Source: Baffinella frigidus
Lineage: Eukaryota > Cryptophyceae > Cryptomonadales > Baffinellaceae
Assembly (NCBI GenBank): GCA_026770585.1
Contig: MU646358.1
Coordinates: 978,236 to 999,618, forward strand
DNA: 21,383 nucleotides
Reading direction: 5' to 3'
The position numbers and the translations under genes were made by a program. The notes under the pieces are model-generated. The model was not told where the DNA came from, searched no databases, and was given only the letters and a program-made list of their open reading frames with translations. Shown one piece after another: positions 15,304 through 21,383 of this stretch (its first letter is position 1; the number at the start of each line of letters is the position of its first letter).

Positions 15304-15465
15304 CCACACAGCGGACTTCGAAGGGATTTCTGAAGAACCCTCAAGCGATAAGACCTACGACCCTACGGTAGGCAAGCCGTAGGGACATAAGGGGGTTCCT
15401 ACGGATTAGGTAACGGAAAGTCGGCCGAAAATGGGCCGAAAATCCCTTCGTAGCCCGCTGTGTGG
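15304..15465 (-). mobile_element. MITE family D, copy 3 (162 bp)
   Basis: CCACACAGCGGACTTCGAAG at the left and CCTTCGTAGCCCGCTGTGTGG at the right are long matched ends. The interior is inverted relative to 6987-7147. Confidence 0.9.
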
Positions 15466-15547
15466 CCTGGGCACCAGGGACGGTGCTCTCTTCTGCCGAG
15501 AAGCAGGTCTCTGTGGGACGCCTGCGAGCCACCCTCTAGCACTTGGC

Positions 15548-15651
15548 TATTCCTTAAGTGGCGGACGGGTGAATATTCACCCTAACTCGCCCTAGGCAGG
15601 TCCTAGGGCCCTACCGTAGGGCGTATGAGCCTACTCGCCACTTAAGGGATA
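15548..15651 (-). mobile_element. MITE family C, copy 6 (104 bp)
   Basis: TATTCCTTAAGTGGCGGACG at the left and CTCGCCACTTAAGGGATA at the right. The orientation is opposite to the other copies. Confidence 0.9.
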
Positions 15652-15843
15652 CGTCTGGAGGTAGTGAATTCACTGTAAAATCAGTGGATTTGTACCAGAT
15701 TACGGCCTGGTCAAACCACCCAGACATAGCCACTAGGGGGGGGGGGGGGATGGTGGGCAGGTTGGTATGAATAAAAGTCCATGTCTGATTGGTGGCCATG
15801 TTGGTGGATGAAGACCCATGTCTCGATTCTAGAGAGGCTGGGG

Positions 15844-16085
15844 TACAGGGGTACCTCACTCTTAAGAAACTGCCCCCCCCCCTACAGGGGTACCTCGCTC
15901 ATAAGAAACCGCCCCCCCCTCTAGGACCACCATAGGGGCCTAGACATAGGCCTGCTGTAGGGTCCTAGGGAGAGGCGGTTTCTTATGAGCGAGGTACCCC
16001 TGTAGGACCACCATAAGGTTCAGGCGTAAGCCTACTGTAGGGTTCTAGGGGGCGTTGGTTTCTTATGAGCGAGGTACCCCTGTAC
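15844..16085. mobile_element. Family E palindromes, nested or chained
   Basis: A complete palindrome at 15883-16004 (TACAGGGGTACCTCGCTCAT to ATGAGCGAGGTACCCCTGTA) overlaps a left-end copy at 15844 and a right-end copy finishing at 16084, with C8-G8 homopolymer runs next to each end. Confidence 0.85.
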
Positions 16086-16128
16086 ACGCAGGCACAGAGG
16101 TGTACAGGGGCAGCACTCGTACGCGAGA

Positions 16129-16470
16129 CCCTAAACCCTAAACCAGAAACCCTACACCGTAAATCCTAGACCGTAAACCGTAACCCGTAACCCGTAAACC
16201 GGAAACCGTAAACCGTAAACCGTCAACCCTAAAACCTAAACCCTAAACCCCAAACCCCAAACCCCGAACCCTAAACCCTAAACCCTAAACCCTACACCCT
16301 TAACCCTAAGCCCTCAACCCTAAACCCTAATCCCTGAACCCCAAACCCTAAATCGCGAACCGTAAACCGTAAACCGTAAACCGCAAAACCTGAACCCCAA
16401 ACCCTAAACCCTTCATCCTAAACCCTAATTCCTACACTCTACACCCTGAACCCTTGACCGTAAACCCTGG
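16129..16470. repeat. C-strand telomere-like array (CCCTAAA, CCGTAAA, CCCCAAA)
   Basis: The longest heptamer array in the window, mixing CCCTAAA with CCGTAAA and CCCTGAA variants. Confidence 0.97.
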
Positions 16471-16527
16471 TTAGGGGAGTCTCCTCGCACCTCGCTCTCG
16501 AGCGAGGCAGGAACAACTTGAAGGGGT

Positions 16528-16692
16528 TTAAAGTTTGTGATTTAGGGTTTTGGGTGTAGGGCTTAGGGATTAGTGTTCATGGTTTAGGGTTCAGGGTTCA
16601 TGGTTCAGGGTTTCGGGTTTCGGGTTTCGGGTTTCGGGTTTCGGGTTTCGGGTTTCGGGTTTCGGGTGTCGGGTGTCGGGTCTCGGGTCCAT
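16528..16692. repeat. G-strand telomere-like array (TTTAGGG then GGGTTTC)
   Basis: Opposite orientation to the array on its left. TTTAGGG variants give way to a homogeneous run of GGGTTTC. Between the two arrays is a hairpin, CCTCGCTC-TC-GAGCGAGG, at 16490-16507. Confidence 0.97.
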
Positions 16693-16694
16693 AC

Positions 16695-17253
16695 GTCATG
16701 ATGGCGGAAGTTCGCTAGTTGCAGCAAGAGATATGGGTGGGTTTGGGGAGAGGTAGCAGGAGGGGCGCGGCTGCGGGAGCTTGCGCGTCAGGTGGGGGTA
16801 GTCGCGGTGCGGAGACTCAGGCGGCTCGGCTAGTAGTTGTCGGGGGGGCGCGGACAGAGAGCGTGCTGGGTCTTGTGTCGGTCAGATGTTGGCCGAGGGT
16901 TGAAGTCGAGGATCATTTTACCTGCGTCGTTTGACCGCGCAGAACAATCGCCTTTTCCGGCAAGATTTGTACTGGATGTCGCCCAGATTCGGGTAATGTC
17001 TGGTACAAATCTTTGAGGTGCTGAGTTCCCAAATAAACCCGATCCTTCAATTGCTCAACTCGCAACTCTTTTGCGGGGGCGAAAGGCTAAAATTAGCAGT
17101 GTGCTGAGTACACCTTGCAAAAGGTCCTTTTTGGCAAAAGTCAACATTTTGATACGATTTGACTTGAATTTGAAACATTTGAATTCCGTTCCCAGAGGAG
17201 GGAGAAGATGCCCGCCTCGTACGAGCGGGACGGCGACAAAGAGGTGCGATCCT
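16695..17253 (+). pseudogene. Truncated duplicate of the divergent promoter region and first exon
   Basis: This matches 18880-19443 almost base for base, from CGTCATGATGGCGGAAGTTC to GACAAAGAGGTGCGATCCTC. It keeps the first codons of the minus-strand gene, the whole promoter region and the first exon (ATGCCCGCC...) with donor of the plus-strand gene, then ends at a GGGTTT array. Neither gene continues, so it is not functional as a gene. Confidence 0.93.
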
Positions 17254-17257
17254 CCGT

Positions 17258-17357
17258 TCCGGGTTTTGGTTTTAGGGTTTCGGGTTTCGGGTTTCGGGTG
17301 TAGGGTGTGTGGTGCAGGGTGTTGGGTTACGGGATTAGTGTTTAGGGTTTAGGGTTT
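17258..17357. repeat. G-strand telomere-like array
   Basis: GGGTTTC and TTTAGGG variants replace the body of the duplicated gene at 17254. Confidence 0.95.
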
Positions 17358-17367
17358 CTAACCGCAC

Positions 17368-17396
17368 AGACGGTCGGTCTTGGAGTTGTAGCGGCA
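17368..17396 (-). pseudogene. Fragment of the PDCD4-like gene's first exon
   Basis: CGGTCGGTCTTGGAGTTGT at 17371-17389 is identical to the end of that exon at 18816-18834. It sits just beyond the G-strand array, separate from the 16695 duplicate. Confidence 0.6.
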
Positions 17397-17417
17397 GCGA
17401 GAACGCTGAGGCCGAGG

Positions 17418-17575
17418 ATTAAGAAACGAGGCTTGCGTTTTTCGTGCGTTTCTTAATAAATAAGAAAGAGAAGGCGGGCGTTTCCCTGCGTTTCTTAATC
17501 ATGAAGAAAGAGAGTGCAGACATTTTCAGGAACCCCGCAATTAAGAAAGAGAGGGCAGGCGTTTTCAGGATTATG
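17418..17575. repeat. Irregular repeats of TTAAGAAAGAGAGGGCAGGCG
   Basis: Four related stretches with AAGAAAGAGA followed by GCGGGCGTTT or similar. ORFs on both strands here are repetitive. Confidence 0.7.
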
Positions 17576-17642
17576 AGCGAGGTACCCCTGTACACGCTCG
17601 AAATTAAGGACACACGCCGCCTTAAGAGTCCTATAGTAGGCC

Positions 17643-17950
17643 TACAGGGGCACCTCGCTCACAAGAAAACGCCTCCTCCCTAGGACAATACAGTAGGGGC
17701 ATATTAATAGCGGCGCAACCTATAATTAGTTTTGTAAAGCAACTCGTTTTGGTACAAATTATAAAACAAGGTCCATTTAAAACTAAAAAGGGCTCCAATT
17801 CCTTTTTAAACGAGGTCTTGTTTTATAATTTGTACCAGAAACAAGTTACTTTACAAAACTAATTATAGGTTGCGAGCCTATGAATATGCCAAGGGCTCTA
17901 CGGAGTTCCTCGGGGAGGGTTCAGTTTCTTATGAGTGAGGTACCCCTGTA
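17643..17950. mobile_element. Nested foldback: family E palindrome containing a 159-bp palindrome
   Basis: The outer ends are TACAGGGGCACCTCGCTCAC and TGAGTGAGGTACCCCTGTA. The inner element, 17715-17873, starts GCAACCTATAATTAGTTTTG and ends with its inverse. GGCATATTAATAG on the left and CTATGAATATGCC on the right pair as well, so the whole 308 bp can fold. Confidence 0.9.
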
Positions 17951-18340
17951 TGCCTAGGAGCCAAGGACCATCCCGGGGCGGTGCGTATCCTTGATTTCGA
18001 GTAACCCCTGTCGGGCTGGGATTGTGCGGGACGGAGAGAGAAAATTGCGTTGATTACGAACGTCGAAACCAGCATGGCGGCAAGTTGCGGGGCCTCTTGC
18101 ATCCTGTACATGTAACGCAGCACTACTTGCAAGCTGTGAGCGCTGAGCAGCCAGACAGACACAGGGGACAGCGATGATTTTGAACAACTCTTTTTGGATT
18201 ATTTTCATATGGTCCTACTGTGGCACACCGCTCGCCTGCACAAGGCAGCCCAGGGCAGTCTCTCGCTTTCTCTACACGCGCGCGCGCGCGCTCCCGAATA
18301 CCCCCCACACCCGCCCCCCCCCCCCTCACTCGCGGAGAAC
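17951..18340. other. Downstream flank of the PDCD4-like gene
   Basis: No gene is seen. There is a GC dinucleotide run near 18280 and a C homopolymer-rich tract at 18301-18325. A polyadenylation signal for the minus-strand gene is not obvious. Confidence 0.4.
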
Positions 18341-18885
18341 TTAACTTTTGTTGAAGAACTCCTCGGCATCGTCCTGGCACTCAGCCACCTCCTTGGTGAC
18401 CTGGGTCAACCAGGCGTCCTTGATGGCAGCCTCGATCTCGTTCATGGCCTCGTTATCGTCGTTGGAGATGTCGTTCACCTGGTCCCAGCTGAAGCCGGAG
18501 GGCGGCGAGGAGCCGAACGCCTTCCCGAAGAGCTCCTCGGCGGAGTCATAGCCGGGGTCGTTCTCGTCGAGAGCCAGGTCCTCATCCAGGTCGTCGCCGG
18601 CCTTGCCCCAGTTGCCCTTGCCGGCGCCGCCCTTCTTCATCGTGCCAGTCCGCTGGGTCTCTGCGAACGCGTGCGCAGGGGTGAGCAGCTGCCGCCAGGC
18701 CAGGGGCCGCGGGGCCAGGGGCATCCCCCAAAAATGCGCACAAAGTATTTCAAAATGCACAAACGCGGGGGGAATTGTGCGCGCGAGCGGGGCTGGAGCT
18801 TACCAACGGTCAAGCGGTCGGTCTTGGAGTTGTGGCGCGTCGCGCGGTTGGGCGCGAGGCCCGTGGCGGTCTTGGAGCGCGTCAT
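18341..18885 (-). CDS. Small protein with PDCD4-like N-terminal motif (two exons)
   Basis: Exon 1 is 18885-18804, starting ATG in CCATCATGA. Its donor is GTTG|GTAAGC, and a 143-base intron ends CGTTCGCAG at 18661. Exon 2 is 18660-18341 and ends in TAA. The product is 133 residues. Exon 1 reads S-K-T-A-T-G-L-A-P-N, then H-N-S-K-T-D-R. The join gives R-T-G-T-M-K-K-G-G-A-G-K-G-N-W-G-K, then an acidic stretch L-D-E-N-D-P-G-Y-D. In PDCD4-type proteins, R-T-G-x-x-x-K-K-G-G-A-G-G-K-G-x-W-G and a D-P-N-Y-D segment precede two MA3 domains that bind eIF4A. Here the protein stops after an acidic helix (E-F-F-N-K-S), so no MA3 domain is present. A role in translation is only inference. The ORF covering it in antisense is a shadow. 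Confidence 0.78.
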
Positions 18886-19397
18886 GATGGCGGAAGTTCG
18901 CTAGTTGCAGCGAGAGATATGGGTGGGTTTGGGGAGAGGTAGCAGGAGGGGCGCGGCTGCGGGAGCTTGCGCGTCAGGTGGGGGTAGTCGCGGTGCAGAG
19001 AGTCAGGCGGCTCGGCTAGTAGTTGTCGGGGGGGCGCGGAAAGAGAGCGTGCTGGGTCTTGTGTCGGTCAGATGTTGGTCGAGGGTTGAAGTCGAGGATC
19101 ATTTTACCTGCGTCGTTTGACCGCGCAGAACAATCGCCTTTTCCGGCAAGATTTGTACTGGATGTCGCCCAGATTCGGGTAATGTCTGGTACAAATCTTT
19201 GAGGTGCTGAGTTCCCAAATAAACCCGATCCTTCAATTACTCAACTCGCAACTCTTTTGCGGGGGCGAAAGGCTAAAATTAGCAGTGTGCTGAGTACACC
19301 TTGCAAAAGGTCCTTTTCGGCAAAAGTCAACATTTTGATGCGATTTGACTTGAATTTGAAACATTTGAATTCCGTTCCCAGAGGAGGGAGAGAGAAG
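18886..19397. promoter_or_regulatory. Shared promoter region of the divergent gene pair
   Basis: 512 bases separate the two start codons. The whole block is kept in the duplicate at 16695. Both copies preserve an inverted pair, AAGATTTGTACTGG and TCTGGTACAAATCTT, near 19148-19199. No TATA box is clear. Apparent ORFs here, such as the 71-residue one at 18905, also occur in the duplicate but have no protein-like character. Confidence 0.55.

Positions 19398-21383
<1,986 letters not shown>

Noticed and set aside
16129-16692. A real chromosome end
   Set aside because: The arrays are degenerate, internal, face opposite ways and are followed by genes.
18194-18904. 236-residue plus-strand ORF
   Set aside because: It is antisense to the better-supported PDCD4-like gene, whose splice sites and motif are clear.

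Overview
The window reads as nuclear DNA of a eukaryote, most likely a unicellular alga or another protist. The evidence is spliced genes with very short exons, dense miniature inverted-repeat elements, foldback palindromes, microsatellites, and many arrays of degenerate heptamers related to the CCCTAAA/TTTAGGG telomere repeat. There are no bacterial-style operons, ribosome-binding sites or long ORFs. Most long ORFs are translations of repeats or antisense shadows. I cannot name the lineage; the Arabidopsis-type heptamers and frequent GC-AG introns are the only hints.

Positions 1-14.5 kb: I reconstruct one plus-strand gene split into about 15 micro-exons of 41-117 bp. They lie at 1178-1273, 2392-2449, 3561-3621, 4327-4427, 4797-4913, 5667-5728, 6922-6976, 8529-8569, 8715-8770, 9104-9161, 10367-10461, 11926-12025, 12686-12739, 12855-12950 and 14442-14483. 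They join in one frame to about 363 codons and make up only about 8% of the span. The 8715-12739 part resembles the RelA/SpoT-type nucleotidyltransferase fold: a D-L-I-R strand, R-V-K-N, G-Y-R-D-V, a G-E-V strand and an H-E-L-Y-E helix. Introns are filled with MITEs (families A-D below), foldbacks, heptamer arrays and minisatellites. Many exons are accompanied by one to four broken copies of their own edge, each still carrying the splice acceptor or donor.

Positions 13.4-17.95 kb: a repeat-dominated region. It holds a 93-bp tandem repeat, a cluster of family C and D MITEs, a palindrome family starting TACAGGGGTACCTCGCTC (family E), inverted CCCTAAA and TTTAGGG arrays, and a truncated duplicate of the promoter region found further right.

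Positions 18.3-21.4 kb: a divergent gene pair sharing a promoter region of about 510 bp. On the minus strand is a small two-exon gene for a 133-residue protein with a PDCD4-like N-terminal motif but no MA3 domain. On the plus strand is a multi-exon coiled-coil protein gene that runs past the window end, where the sequence becomes a (TA)n microsatellite.

Nothing here is supported by transcripts or database searches. Exon calls rest on splice-site sequence, phase compatibility and protein-like composition read by eye.
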